Of a stretch of DNA of 64,000 bases, positions 12,062 to 21,923 are shown in pieces. The DNA lies in NCBI GenBank assembly GCA_021234155.1, contig JAJEKV010000317.1, positions 1 through 64,000 on the forward strand, given 5' to 3'. The position numbers were made by a program, and so were the translations under genes. How positions within the stretch are numbered: position 1 is the stretch's first letter; every line of letters starts with the position of its first letter. The notes below the pieces were generated by a model that did not search any database, was not told the DNA's origin, and saw nothing but the letters and a program-made list of their open reading frames with translations. Origin of the DNA: Isoetes taiwanensis. Its lineage: Eukaryota > Streptophyta > Lycopodiopsida > Isoetales > Isoetaceae.

Positions 12062-12172
12062 TTAACAAAAGGGAAAATATTTTGGGCCTGAACTATGAAC
12101 GGAGGGAAAATATTTTGGGCCTGAACTATGAACGGACGGAGATCTGGCCAGATGGATTGGGCGAAAAGCCAT
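12062..12172 (-). CDS. 36-aa ORF built on a 33-bp tandem duplication
   Basis: An ATG at 12172 (minus) opens a 36-codon frame starting MAFRPIHLARS. It includes two copies of PSVHSSGPKYF encoded by a perfect 33-bp tandem duplication (12071-12103 and 12104-12136). The duplication keeps frame because 33 is a multiple of three. It could be a captured first exon upstream of the fragment at 11473, or chance. Confidence 0.25.
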   Translation of the reverse strand: MAFRPIHLARSPSVHSSGPKYFPSVHSSGPKYFPFC

Positions 12173-12523
12173 GGCTTTCCGGATAGAGGAGGACGTATAG
12201 GGGTAACCTATCTGGGACCCCTTAGGGCAATTTTGCGACCGGCGGCAGCCGGGAGCGAAATTCCCTGCCAAGAACAGAAAGGGGGACCAGATCGGTTACC
12301 CCTACAATATCATAATCGGGGAGCTGAATCATCTCAAGATTTTGTTCGATTCTAACCGCTGCTAAAATGGGTGAAAACATAGGCATGGCACATCAGATGT
12401 TGAGGGCACTACAAAGAAACAAAGAAGACGACCTCCTAGTCCACGCCTTTAGTCCTCTCAGAATTTTGTGGCCTCCACGGGCAAGAGGTCGTAAGAGTGT
12501 GGTGGTGTTGGTGGTGGTGCCAC

Positions 12524-12962
12524 TGCAAGCACAGTAGATATGCTTCTTCATACCAGGCCAAAAGTAACTGGATCTTATCTTGAAATATGTTTTCATGAAT
12601 CCAGCATGACCAGCAATGGAAATGTTATGTGTGTCATGGAGGATAAGCCTTCGAACTCTTTGATGACTCGGGTACACACAACTTATCTCTGCAGAATAAA
12701 AGATTACCGCCCTTCCTATAATGCTTGAACGTTTCCCTCTCCTTGTTTGTCCCGACCTCTTTAGAAAGGCTGCCCGCGACTTCACTAAACTCGGGATCTA
12801 TTGGAAGAGATTGCTCAATAGTCTTCCCAAATTCACTTGCAAAAGTGGAGAAAGATTGCAACGATAATGTCGCCAACTGGATAATTGGAGACAAGGCATC
12901 AGCAACAACATTATGCTTCCCGAAGTTTATACAAAATGTCAAAGTCATACTCTTCCAAAATT
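12524..12962 (-). pseudogene. RNase H end and integrase zinc finger of chromovirus
   Basis: Minus-strand reading gives FGKHNVVADALS at the end of RNase H, a linker, LLFCRDKLCVPESS, then LILHDTHNISIAGHAGFMKT and YFWPGMKKHIYCACS, which is the HHCC zinc-binding region before the integrase core. A frameshift near 12700 separates the two parts. The insertion at 10785-12523 begins directly after the cysteine pair region. Confidence 0.8.
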
Positions 12963-14030
12963 CTATCCACTGCGCTGGAGATTAAGATTAGCCTGTGTAA
13001 AAATATATTGAAGACTTTGGCGACTGCGGTCTAATTGGAACCGGGCCCAAGAAGATAATATCTTGATCATGCTAAAGGCACGCACAACCCCAAGCAATTC
13101 TTGGTCATGGGTGGGATATCTCTGTTCTGCATCATTCATTTTCTTAGAGTCATAGGCTATGACTCGTCCCTCTTGCATCGAGGCAGCTCCAATTGCTATC
13201 TTACTGGCATCGGTTGCAACGGCCTTGTCCTTCTGAGGATGGGGTAACGTGAGGACTAGTGCTGACGTTAAGGTGTCCTTTAACTGTTGGAAGCCTGCTA
13301 TGTGATGCCCAGTCTTTGACCTTCTTATGCTTTGTGAGGTCAGTGAGGGGTGCTGTGATCTTAGCACAGTCCTTAAGGAACTTACGATAATATCTTGCCA
13401 AGCCCAGGAAACTTCTAACTTCCGAAACATTAGTAGGAGCCGACCACTCTTTGACTGCTTCAATTTTTGCTGGGTCTGTATAGCAATACCATCAGTGAAA
13501 ACAATATGACCTAAGTACTCGACCTGGTGGTCGCAAATTTGCATTTGGAAAACTTGGCAAATAGTTGGTGGTGCCGCAACTTCTGGAGAGGCAGCCAAAG
13601 ATGGCATTCATGGTCCTCCAGAGTTTTACTATAGATAAGAATGTCATCAAAGAAAATAATGACAAACTCGTCTAAATAATCTCTGAAGACATCGTTCATG
13701 AGATGCATGAAGGTTGTTGGGGCAACTCATAATGTCCATAACGGGTGTGGAAGCAGACTTGTGAATATCCTCCTCCTTAATCCTTATTTGATGGTAGCCA
13801 GATCGAAGATCTATCTTGGAAAAATACTTAGCTTCTTGCAGCTGATCCATAAGGTCATCGGCCGGTGGTAATGCATACCGGTTCTTGATAGTACGCTTGT
13901 TTAGCTGACAGTAATCGATACACATGCGCAAAGTACCATCCTTCTTCTTAACAAACAAGATAGGAGCTCCAAAAGGCGAAACACTCGGCCGAATGAAGCC
14001 TAGCTTTAGAAGTTCCTATAACTGTTTCTT
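12963..14030 (-). pseudogene. Reverse transcriptase and RNase H of chromovirus
   Basis: On the minus strand, 13958 down reads [26 protein letters not shown] and [13 protein letters not shown], the conserved RT fingers and palm. After a ~70-bp deletion and frameshift the catalytic box appears as [11 protein letters not shown] (normal form has one hydrophobic residue before DD). Then come [18 protein letters not shown] and, in RNase [14 protein letters not shown] and YPTHDQELLGVVRAF. Frameshifts occur near 13710, 13400 and 13000. The element is dead, but all domains lie in normal Ty3/gypsy order. Confidence 0.88.
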
Positions 14031-14052
14031 AAGTTCTACCAACTCGGATGTG

Positions 14053-14514
14053 CTAAGGAGCCTTACTGGTAGGCTTGGTACCTAGTTGGAGTGCAATCTC
14101 GCACTCTTCCCCCCTGAAGGGTGGTAATTTCCAAATTTCATCTGGAAAGAGATCCTGGAACTCATGAATGAGGGGCAAGCCTCGAATAAGTTCTTCTTGT
14201 TGAGCCTCAAGCGATGCAAGCCTAAGAATGCAAGCCACATGTCTATAACAAATGGCTTTGCCCAGCCTACGCAAGGAGATACACTAAATAATAGGATGTA
14301 CTGCATTACCTGTTATACTAACACGGACCCCATTTGCTGCGGTGAAGGTGACGGCACGCTTCTCACAATCTATATTGGCCTTTGCTGCTGCCAAAAATTC
14401 CATCCCCACAATCAAGTCATATTTTCCAATATTCATAATTTCAGCCCCCAAGGCAACGGGTGCCCCTGGTAATTGGATATTCAAGACGGCCTTGGGTGTG
14501 GCGGACAGCTCCAT
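14053..14514 (-). pseudogene. Aspartic protease C-terminus and RT linker
   Basis: The upstream part on the minus strand (14514-14284) contains GKYDLIVGMEFL, the second conserved block of retropepsins, followed by ITGNAVHPII and a stop. The next open stretch (14274-14053) holds LIHEFQDLFPDEIWKLPP and LQLGTKPTSKAP, the conserved linker just before RT in Ty3/gypsy elements. The catalytic DTGA-type triad is not visible, so the protease front has decayed or been lost. Confidence 0.75.
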
Positions 14515-14610
14515 TATGCAATGTGACTGGTCTTGGCTTAGATTTCAAGGAAGATAATTGCAGAGTTTGGGCCAACCTAAGCGATGCAAAGTTGTGGGTA
14601 CTACCCGTGT

Positions 14611-15110
14611 TCATAAGGATGGTTTGCTATCAATTTTACCCACTGTAGAGATGACACTGGGCTGACAGTCGGCCTGAAAGGTCTCAATAGCAGCAAAAAA
14701 AAATTGAGACTTACCTTGTATATAATCAGTCACCTCCTCCTCCGCCAGGGCTGGGACTTCACAAAAAGATGTCAGCTCATCCCAATCTACCTCTGGCATG
14801 GCTATCTGTGCTGCCTGAGTGACGTATGGGAAATCTTGCATTCGGTGGTCTGGTCGGAAGCATCGGAAGCAGGACTTATCTCGTCGTAGCTGGTCACGAG
14901 CCTTCCTCGGGATAGACTGGAGGAATTGCTGCATTGTGCTATTTGGGACACCTGACATATCGGGAACATTGAAGCTGACTTTCTTTTCCGACTTCTGATA
15001 AGGAGGCTACTGAGGAGGTCCCGAGCTAGGAGAGCGGGCCTTATATGATATATACGGCTTGCCTTGGTTCCCACTTGGAGGTCGCTGGTAAGGGGACTTG
15101 GGTATATCAT
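14611..15110 (-). pseudogene. Gag nucleocapsid part with broken zinc knuckle
   Basis: The minus strand from 15110 gives a basic and proline-rich gag tail. Then come KARDQLRRDKSCFRCF and RPDHRMQDFPY, a CX2CX4HX4C zinc knuckle whose last cysteine is replaced by phenylalanine. Downstream is a short acidic spacer toward the protease. It follows the gag N-terminal part at 15158-15712. Confidence 0.65.
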
Positions 15111-15157
15111 CCTCCAAACTCAAGGCTTTTGCTGATCAATCGCAGGCACCATCTTTC

Positions 15158-15712
15158 TTAAAGTGGGTGACAACCCCTCAACATACCCTTCGACTGCACG
15201 GCATTCGTTGATCCCTGGAACATAAAGCTGAGGCGCATGAATTCATCAGTATAGGTTTGTACCGTCATGCCGCACTGTTCCAAGCGATAGAAGGTTTGTA
15301 TTCGTTTGCAGCAATGTGCCCGAGGAATATAGTGTGACTTAGCGTCCACACCAGAATGGGAAGTGCCTGAAAACTGAGCAAGTCTGTGGTTTTTCCAAAT
15401 GCTGGTGATAGCAGAATACACCGCCTTCTGGTAATCCTTCTTTCTGGACTTAGCACGGTCCTGCACCGAGGCGGTGGAATCGGAAGAGTCATCAGAATCC
15501 GATGAGTCAGAGCTACTATCCGAAGATGAAGAATGGCGGCCACGTTTAGATCGTGTCAGCGTAGGGGATTCCCAACCTAGAGTTGGCATGGCTGGTGGTG
15601 GAGGCAGCTCGGTGACCGACACTTCTTGTCCCTCTTCCGCCATTCCAGGGCCTATGGGCCTTTGCAGGACATACTGCTGGAGTTGCGTCATCTGACGCTT
15701 GATGATGAGCAC
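15158..15712 (-). pseudogene. Gag N-terminal and capsid remnant
   Basis: A 184-codon open stretch on the minus strand contains a serine/aspartate run (SSSDSSSDSSDSDDSSDS), a basic RAKSRKKDYQKA segment, then CGMTVQTYTDEFMRLSF, which resembles the capsid block found in Ty3/gypsy Gag. The usual capsid sequence between them looks shortened. The first codon here is not ATG, so the true start lies upstream or is lost. It is the 5' end of the chromovirus that runs down to 8.4 kb. Confidence 0.6.
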
Positions 15713-16473
15713 CCTCGCTCAGCGAAGGCGCCCGGGTGCCACTGGGTGTCGCCCACGGACGGGACGCAACCGCCTAGAATGTCAATAAAAGCGGGATAAG
15801 CACCACATCTTCACATTGTTATAATAAGATCATCAATAAGGAAAGATTTGACATTAAAGTAGAACAGAAGGTTACATTTACGATAAGGCCCAAACGACCA
15901 ACAGAAATGAAATTTTGTCTTATGCAAGATGATTATACAGGCCTATATTTTATTGGCACCGCAAATGGATGCAGTATTGTATCAAGGATACTCTCTCATT
16001 CTCATTCTCATTCTCTCACTGAACGCACTAAAGTATATTTGCGCCAAGCCTGGATAATGATATCCTGATACTCCAGGGTTGGGTTTATGATTAAGAGGTT
16101 AAACAAGTTGTTCATTGCCCCATAAAGTTCCCAAAGGTGATCATCAATGTCAAGGAATGCTTCTACATTGGTGAAATCCCAGTAGGACCAACTTCTTTGC
16201 ATCACCACAAGTTGTGGACGGCTTTGTCTTGAAGGAGTGTAACAATTTTCCACCCGTTAGTGGGGTGAAGTGGCACATTTGTTTCGGTAACAAGCCGCGT
16301 AGAAGATGTGCAATTAATGACTTAGACGCTACGTAGAAGAGATTAGCAAAGAAAAAGACAATTAATACAGAAAGACTGCAATTTGTATTAATAGGTCGGC
16401 ATAGAGATGCCTATATGAATAATACATGTAGTAATGGCCAAAGGCCAAACAATACAAGGCAAAGAAAGTATAT
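15713..16473. other. Non-coding leader with CATTCT microsatellite
   Basis: No supported gene. A (CATTCT)n tract sits at about 15993-16018, resembling the tail of the LINE at 51.07 kb, but the sequence before it differs. The rest may be the 5' leader of the minus-strand chromovirus. Confidence 0.4.
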
Positions 16474-17934
16474 TCAGGAACTAGGCCCTGCATCCTGGTC
16501 CATCTGCGTAGGGGGCTCCGGTGGTTGTCGCTGGTGGAGCAAAGCGACGCCGGGGCTGATAGTAAGGGCAGCTACTGATGCCACCACTGGAGAGAAGGCG
16601 GTGGCCAAGGGTGCGGCCACGAGCATCTTCATGCTCATCCATGCGGCAATATCTTGGCCTAGGGCAGCAAGTGCCAAATCCCGGTTCACCAGCACAGCAA
16701 CGTGAAGATTGTAGTGAAGCTTCTTATGCCCGGCCATGGCGGACAAAGCTTTTAGTGCCCAGAAGGATGCCTCGGCCTCGGGAGCGAGCGCCCTAGGGAA
16801 GAATAGAATTTGACCTTGTCGAAAAGCTGAGAGAAAGAATCTTGTTAAATGATTCTTCAAGGCTGCTACCTCTAGAATAGTGGAGGTTGCCACCTCAGCC
16901 TCAAGCTTTACTCTGACCTGCTCATCTTGGAGTTCCTCCTTCTCCTCCTTGAGATGTTCCTTGTTATCATAGAGATCTTCACCTTCGTCGTCTTCCTCCA
17001 TAGGCACAACCACGTCATTGATATTACGGATGTGTGGACCCATGGCAGTAAAGGCATCCTTAGGTGGTGGACAAGGAGGATCTTGCAGCATAAGATGCCG
17101 CAAGCCTAATAAGATCTCATCTCAAGGTCTTCTGGGTGGAACTTGAGCAACTGCTGGATCTGGGGTGGATACTTAGGGGGCAAAAAATCAAGAAAATCAT
17201 CTTGACAGTACTCAGCTAGCTCATACAGGATCTCCTCTTTCTATACATGTTGGGTGTCGGGGATGACATGGTATGCCCACAGGATATCGTCGAGCAACAG
17301 ATACTCTTGATTGTTGAGAAGGATCGTCAGGAGCCCATTTAGTCTGACGCGTTTATGGCCCTGGATCCAGTGCACGGGCATCTCGTTGGCTAGTTGCTTC
17401 CAACGAGCGAATCAGTATGGCTAATCCGCTCCTCTTCAGCGGGATCAATAGGAATAGGCATCTTGCCTTTTTCCAATGGAGTAGCTTCAGCCTCGACATA
17501 TTGGTCCATAAGAATGGCCAAGGCAAAACAAACCTCAAAATAGGTTTGCGGACGGCCGAAATGGAGAATGGGAGCGTGATTGGCCCATCGTTGAATGCAG
17601 CGGAGAATGTCCTCTGCATGTCGATCGTCACCTAGCATCTGCATGAGGATATCTCTGTCAAGGTATAGGTGGAGAGGGTCTCCATAAGGCCGACATTTTG
17701 GAACCATTTCCTGGGTATAAAACTCCAAGAAATCTGCGTAATTAGCGTGAATATCCAAATCGTAATGAGATCCACCTCCTGCAACAAAGTGGGGTGGAGA
17801 AGCTCGAACGGGACCTGGGAATCCCAGTGCTCTCCATCCTGGTACCATTGGTGGCACTTAATGTAATTTATAACAGCTTGATGGAAGCGGGAGGAGCAAA
17901 ACTGTAGAAGGGCAAGGAAACAATGAAATCCCAA
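16474..17934 (-). pseudogene. Unknown ~480-residue acidic protein, two frames
   Basis: Two minus-strand open blocks belong together. The first (from 17934, best frame 17857-17390 and on to about 17240) contains LHLYLDRDILMQMLGDD, RPQTYFEVCFALAILMDQY, VHWIQGHKRVRLNGLLTILL, an in-frame TAG near 17240, then DFLDFLPPKYPPQIQQLL and a TAG. The second (17103-16474) begins RHLMLQDPPCPPPKDAF, has a strongly acidic coiled-coil-like part (PMEEDDEGEDLY, HLKEEKEELQDEQ) and ends in QMDQDAGPSS. I do not recognise the family. Same-strand position upstream of gag suggests an extra ORF of an LTR element, like the H3-type ORF at 21.6-22.8 kb, but homology between them is not shown. Confidence 0.4.
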
Positions 17935-17996
17935 AAAGAAGGGACCTTTTAAAAGAAAGAACTTTTTGTCAGGGAATATTCTTTAGGTTTCTTTTA

Positions 17997-17997
17997 C

Positions 17998-18030
<33 letters not shown>

Positions 18031-18041
18031 TTTTTTTTTTG
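17997..18041. repeat. (ATT)n microsatellite plus T run
   Basis: About eleven ATT units are followed by a run of twelve or more T. On the minus strand this would be an A run followed by (AAT)n. It could be a retroposon tail. Confidence 0.9.
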
Positions 18042-18339
18042 TGATCTGAATAGACATTTTCTTTAAACTTGATGTGGCAAATAAATGGTAAAAGAACCAC
18101 CCATAGATGATTCTAAATATGCGTACTAGGATTGACTGGTAGTACATCTAAAAATATGCTCCAGTCTACACCATGCAAAAAAATAATAGGCACAAGCTTA
18201 ACTATGTCCTATCTCTAGGCTTTAATGGTGATTAGAGGTGGAAGAGCCCCGCTAAGTGACGAGAAATGAATTTACTAGGACTAGGATTAGACTGCCGATG
18301 AAATTTATGACGAAGTTTTAAGGTTCTAACCTAAACAGT

Positions 18340-18676
18340 ATGGCAGACCCTCGAGCTGATAAAGGACTTGGCAGGTCACAAATGATTAAAAATATCTTCT
18401 AAGATTGTGGCGGGTAACTGAATCATGGGTTTTAATTCAGACGGCTGGACTGATAGCCATAGCTCTGAGGATGAGTTTACACCAGACATAGAGACGGAGA
18501 GGGAGCTTCTTTGGTGCAAAAATTCTGAAATACTTGAGCAACTAAGTATGAATAGGAGAGGAGGCGGTCGGAGCTTTGACTCCAAAAGAAGTTTTGATGA
18601 TAGCAGAGGTGGATACAATGCTAAAAGAGGCGGAGGTTTTAACCAAACCTGTGTGGTTACTTCAGAACAAGAATAA
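18340..18676 (+). pseudogene. Exon-like fragments, acidic then RGG-rich
   Basis: A short frame starts with ATG at 18340 (MADPRADKGLGRSQMIKN) and stops at 18400. After TTTTAATTCAG an exon-like frame follows (about 18438-18660) reading DGWTDSHSSEDEF, ERELLWCKNSEILEQL and then NRRGGGRSFDSKRSF and KRGGGFNQT. Acidic and RGG-type stretches are common in RNA- or chromatin-associated proteins. The family is not recognised. It looks like two exons of a captured host gene on the plus strand. Confidence 0.3.
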
Positions 18677-18921
18677 TGAGCAATATGTTCTAGACACAAC
18701 AAAATGAGGATGATATTGATTCGAAAACTAAAATCTACTGTGTAAAAACGAAGATCTACCGGTAAAATGAATTACCAAGAAAATGCATAAAGGAGCAGTC
18801 TACAAGCTGGACGGATTTGCTATCATATATTTATATTAATCTATACGTTGATTATTTTACTATTATACATCGGAATTATTTTTTGTACATTTTAGTAGAT
18901 AGTTTAATATCAAGAGCAAAG

Positions 18922-18967
18922 GGTACATTAGGTGAAGGGCGAAGAGCCAAGAATCACCTAATGTACC
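18922..18967. repeat. 13-bp stem hairpin
   Basis: GGTACATTAGGTG (18922-18934) pairs perfectly with CACCTAATGTACC (18955-18967) over a 20-nt loop. Its TAGGTGAAGGGCGAAGAGC stretch resembles TAGGTGAAGGGTGAAGAGC at the start of the inverted-repeat arm near 24176. Confidence 0.75.
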
Positions 18968-20107
18968 TTTTGGCCCTTGGGTCGTTACCGAGTCTATCGC
19001 TAACGTTCTCATGATTGGCTGCAGGTACGTGGTGATTCTTCTCTTAATGTATCATCTTTGCTGTTATGGTGTTCTACTGGTCGAAACGGATGTACTGGTC
19101 TATATATACTACATTGTGTAGTTGCGGATTTAACAGTAACTGAAAATTCATAGTCTGGGCAAAGTCGTGAACAACCCCATGACAAAAATATTAGGTTGAC
19201 GGGTAAGACTAATTTTACTCTTTGTTAAACATTGAACATGATGAAATAACAGTCAAATGTGGAGCATTTTTTATAAGTAAAGCTCGCACATAATACAGAT
19301 ACGTTTACCTCCGGTTTTTGCAGTGCATTTTAGGATGTTTTAATGGCAAATACGTTAAACCTTATTTTATAAGGATAATGTGTACTATGGAATGACTGTT
19401 CTAATGACTTGGGCATCCCATAGAGTGGAAAAAGTTTTGTTTCCAAAAAGAATGAATATGTAGCATAATAACAGGGGGTGTCTTTTGTGTTTTTGTACGC
19501 TTTTCACAAAGGTTTTCCTAAGATTTCATGGCGTATTCGAATGGATGTACTAATGCGTACATCTAGAGTGCACCATTTCTTAGTCGTTGATTTAGCTTTT
19601 TTTTTTCAATGGTCCAACATCCAAGGGCTCACAACAAAAGCCCTCTTTTTTATTTGGGCTGAACATGCAAGCATTCGAAAGAACCATTTTAGGGTTTTAT
19701 TCCTGCAGGGATCGAAAGAACCATTTTAGGGTTTTATTCCTTCTTCGATTCTATTTTCTTTTTGCAGGGATCGGCAGGTGAAGGCAAAGGATGAACTCCT
19801 TAGTAGGACGAGAGGCTGGGTCCGAGAGGCTGGGTCTAGTGGGTGTATGAAATTTAGAGCTTGCTTTTGTTTGTGCAGGTAGTAGCAGAAAGAGATTCCG
19901 GGATGTTTGTATGCTGGCGCTCTGTTCCTCAATAAACAAGGTCAGCTATGGCATATCAGATCATTTGTATCCTACGCTAATTTCACCCATCCGCCGTCTC
20001 ACTTTCTGTCCTTAGAACTTCCGTTTTATTCACGACCATTTCTAAAATTCATATTAAATCCATCCCAGAACAGAGCACCTTTGCCCTGTTCCATCCATAA
20101 ACGCTGC
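18968..20107. other. Intergenic, with a 37-bp tandem duplication
   Basis: No supported gene. A 37-bp unit beginning CGAAAGAACCATTTTAGGG occurs at 19676-19712 and again from 19713. A short GAGGCTGGGTC duplication is near 19810-19835. Confidence 0.5.
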
Positions 20108-20116
20108 TTATATATC
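20108..20116 (+). promoter_or_regulatory. TATA-box candidate
   Basis: TTATATATC lies about 100 bp before an ATG in good plant context at 20214. The sequence between is pyrimidine-rich, as in plant 5' leaders. Confidence 0.35.
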
Positions 20117-20213
20117 TACAAGATACTATCCTCCTCAAATTGGGTATCCCGCTATTTTTTCTATCTGGCTTACCTTAATACTCTGATCTCGAATCCAGTA
20201 TTTTTCCATCGAA

Positions 20214-20342
20214 ATGGCGGAATCTTTGCAAATATCTGCCGCATTATGTCACAGGACGACTGGATTAGGAAGATCTAATCCTGGATTTGAGGCACTAGTG
20301 GTTTATGAGCATTCATTGGCAGAATCAATACAGAAAGTGTAA
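20214..20342 (+). CDS. 42-aa ORF with plausible promoter, or first exon
   Basis: The ATG sits in AAATGGCG context and opens MAESLQISAALCHRTTGLG, continuing to SLAESIQKV and a TAA at 20340. A TATA-like box lies about 100 bp upstream. It could be a small gene or the first exon of a longer one using CAGAAA|GTGTAA as donor, but no downstream exon was convincing. The product is not recognised. Confidence 0.3.
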   Translation: MAESLQISAALCHRTTGLGRSNPGFEALVVYEHSLAESIQKV

Positions 20343-21614
20343 AGACAGCATTTTTGCCCGTTTAGCAGACTTTGATCAATATTCAAATCTTTAGCAAAGA
20401 CTCCCTTCAGGGCATTCCTGCTGGGTCTTGACAGTAAGCATTTTTGGTAATTGAGCCAGTTCTTTGGCTAACCTTTCAGTTTATGCAAATCCGCGTGTGC
20501 AGCGTGTGCTTGTCAAGCTTTCTAATCTTATGTTTTTGCCACTCATCTTTGGTGCTCGTGAGTAGCTCATAGAATTACCCTATCTTCTATTCCCTTGATT
20601 GAGCTGGTGTTTTATCTTATCAGGAGTAACGTGTTTGAATACCTCCAACACATCTGTTAAAGTTAAAAGCTCCTTAGAAAAACTTTCCAGTAGCGTATTT
20701 TGTCCTAAATAACTCGCATGCATTGCTCCATTACCCTGGCTTCATGCAGCCTAAATAACTTGCATGCATTGCTGCATTTGTCGCTGAGTTATTACTTGTT
20801 TCTGCAATGTGTGCACTAAAGCTACATGTTGAACTTTTGCGTGCTGATTGGGTGTGATTAGCAATTAAAGTTAGAGACATCGGAAATGTCTTTATAACGA
20901 ACATAACTCCTATGCTTTTCTAAGAACTTGCTACAGGACTAGGTTGCATATTTATTATGTTCCTGACAAGAGCGAAGCATTTGATAATAAAAAATTGTAA
21001 CATGCACAATATTACATGCAGAAGTCTCTCTAAAATTGTTACATGCATTTATAGATTTCTTAGTGCCCTTCCATCCATCATTGGAGTATTAGGTAATGTC
21101 TATATATGTACACCCGTACAACATCCTTAAGGCCCCGAAGGGGCCAAAATTTTTTTTAGTTAACACAAACCATTAACACACAACTACCATTAATATTATT
21201 AACACAAACCATTGCATTTAACATATTTAAATTAAAATCCCCCTTAAACCCCCTTTGGTTTGGGTGCATATTCACACGGGGGGTTACGTAGGGCAACGAG
21301 AGCTGTCAGATGGGCATATTTGCCCTTTATTCCAAGATCTGGACCGTACATAGCGATCCATAGATTGGTGTACCAGACTCGGATCTATCTAGATCTTTGG
21401 ATGGAATGATAAAACTATGGAGGGATTGACCAAAGTAGTATGATGTGCTAGTAGGATTGTTGTCCAGACTAGTTATGTCCGGGTTTTTTTTTTTTGTAAC
21501 TCGAGCTTTGTGTGTGGTTTTGAATTAAGGACACGGGCAGATGATGTACAAACATTGCATTAATACAAAGAACTTAGGTACAGAAAAATACAAGTACAAT
21601 ACAAAATGAGAGAT
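20343..21614. other. Intergenic, with a 46-bp-period duplication
   Basis: No supported gene. CCTAAATAACTYGCATGCAT is duplicated at 20704 and 20750. AT-rich spacer follows, with a T run near 21486. Confidence 0.45.
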
Positions 21615-21923
21615 CTAGTTACGATCCCCGCGAATCCGACGTGCCAGGGCCAAATCCTTTGGCGCAATAGTCACGCGTTTAACGTGTATGACACAAAGGT
21701 TGGCGTCGCCAAAGAGGGCGACGAGATAATCTTCTGCAGCCTCATGTAATGCAAGAATGGCATGGGTTTGAAACCGCAGGTCAGTCTTGAATTCTTGAGC
21801 AATTTCTTGGACTAGCCATCGCAAAGGCAACTTCCGCAATAAGAGCTCCGTCGACTTTTGGTACTTCCAGATCTCTCGCAAGGCCACTGTTCCCGGTCTG
21901 AACCTGTAAGGCTTCCTCCGACG
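21615..21923 (-). CDS. Histone H3-like core domain
   Basis: This is the uninterrupted H3 part of the preceding ORF. It covers the whole fold from the alphaN region ([12 protein letters not shown]) to the C-terminal helix ([13 protein letters not shown]), with normal length in loop 1 (FKTDLRF). That argues against a CENH3, in which loop 1 is usually longer. Residues that hold the H3-H3 interface, the Cys-x2-His pair in NLCVIH and the Asp in PKD, are kept. Two DNA-contacting arginines of canonical H3 (in RKLPFQRLVRE) are changed, reading [11 protein letters not shown]. The usual lysine-rich tail is absent directly before it and is replaced by a proline/arginine linker. Confidence 0.75.
   Translation of the reverse strand, partial: RRRKPYRFRPGTVALREIWKYQKSTELLLRKLPLRWLVQEIAQEFKTDLRFQTHAILALHEAAEDYLVALFGDANLCVIHVKRVTIAPKDLALARRIRGDRN

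Larger units (their letters stand above)
10785..12523. mobile_element. 1.7-kb insertion with possible 8-bp target duplication
   Basis: The integrase zinc finger (ending near 12524) and the next integrase motif (near 10784) should be adjacent but are 1.7 kb apart. The junctions carry GGTACCAC (10785-10792) and GGTGCCAC (12516-12523), an 8-bp direct repeat with one mismatch. Such a length would suit a hAT-like insertion. No terminal inverted repeats or transposase are seen. The insert carries host-like exons on the minus strand, so it may be a gene-capturing non-autonomous element. Confidence 0.45.

Noticed and set aside
15993-16018. CATTCT tract as the tail of a LINE like that at 51 kb
   Set aside because: The sequence before it shows no LINE protein motif and no similarity to the 51-kb LINE's 3' end.
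16474-17103. Histone-fold similarity in the C-terminal part (…VNRDLALAALGQDI) of the unknown ORF
   Set aside because: Only the short DLALA string matches the H3-like core; spacing and the rest do not align.
21615-21923. Centromeric H3 (CENH3) instead of ordinary H3 origin
   Set aside because: EAAEDYLV is CENH3-like, but loop 1 has the canonical length and FKTDLRF sequence, and most of the core follows ordinary H3.
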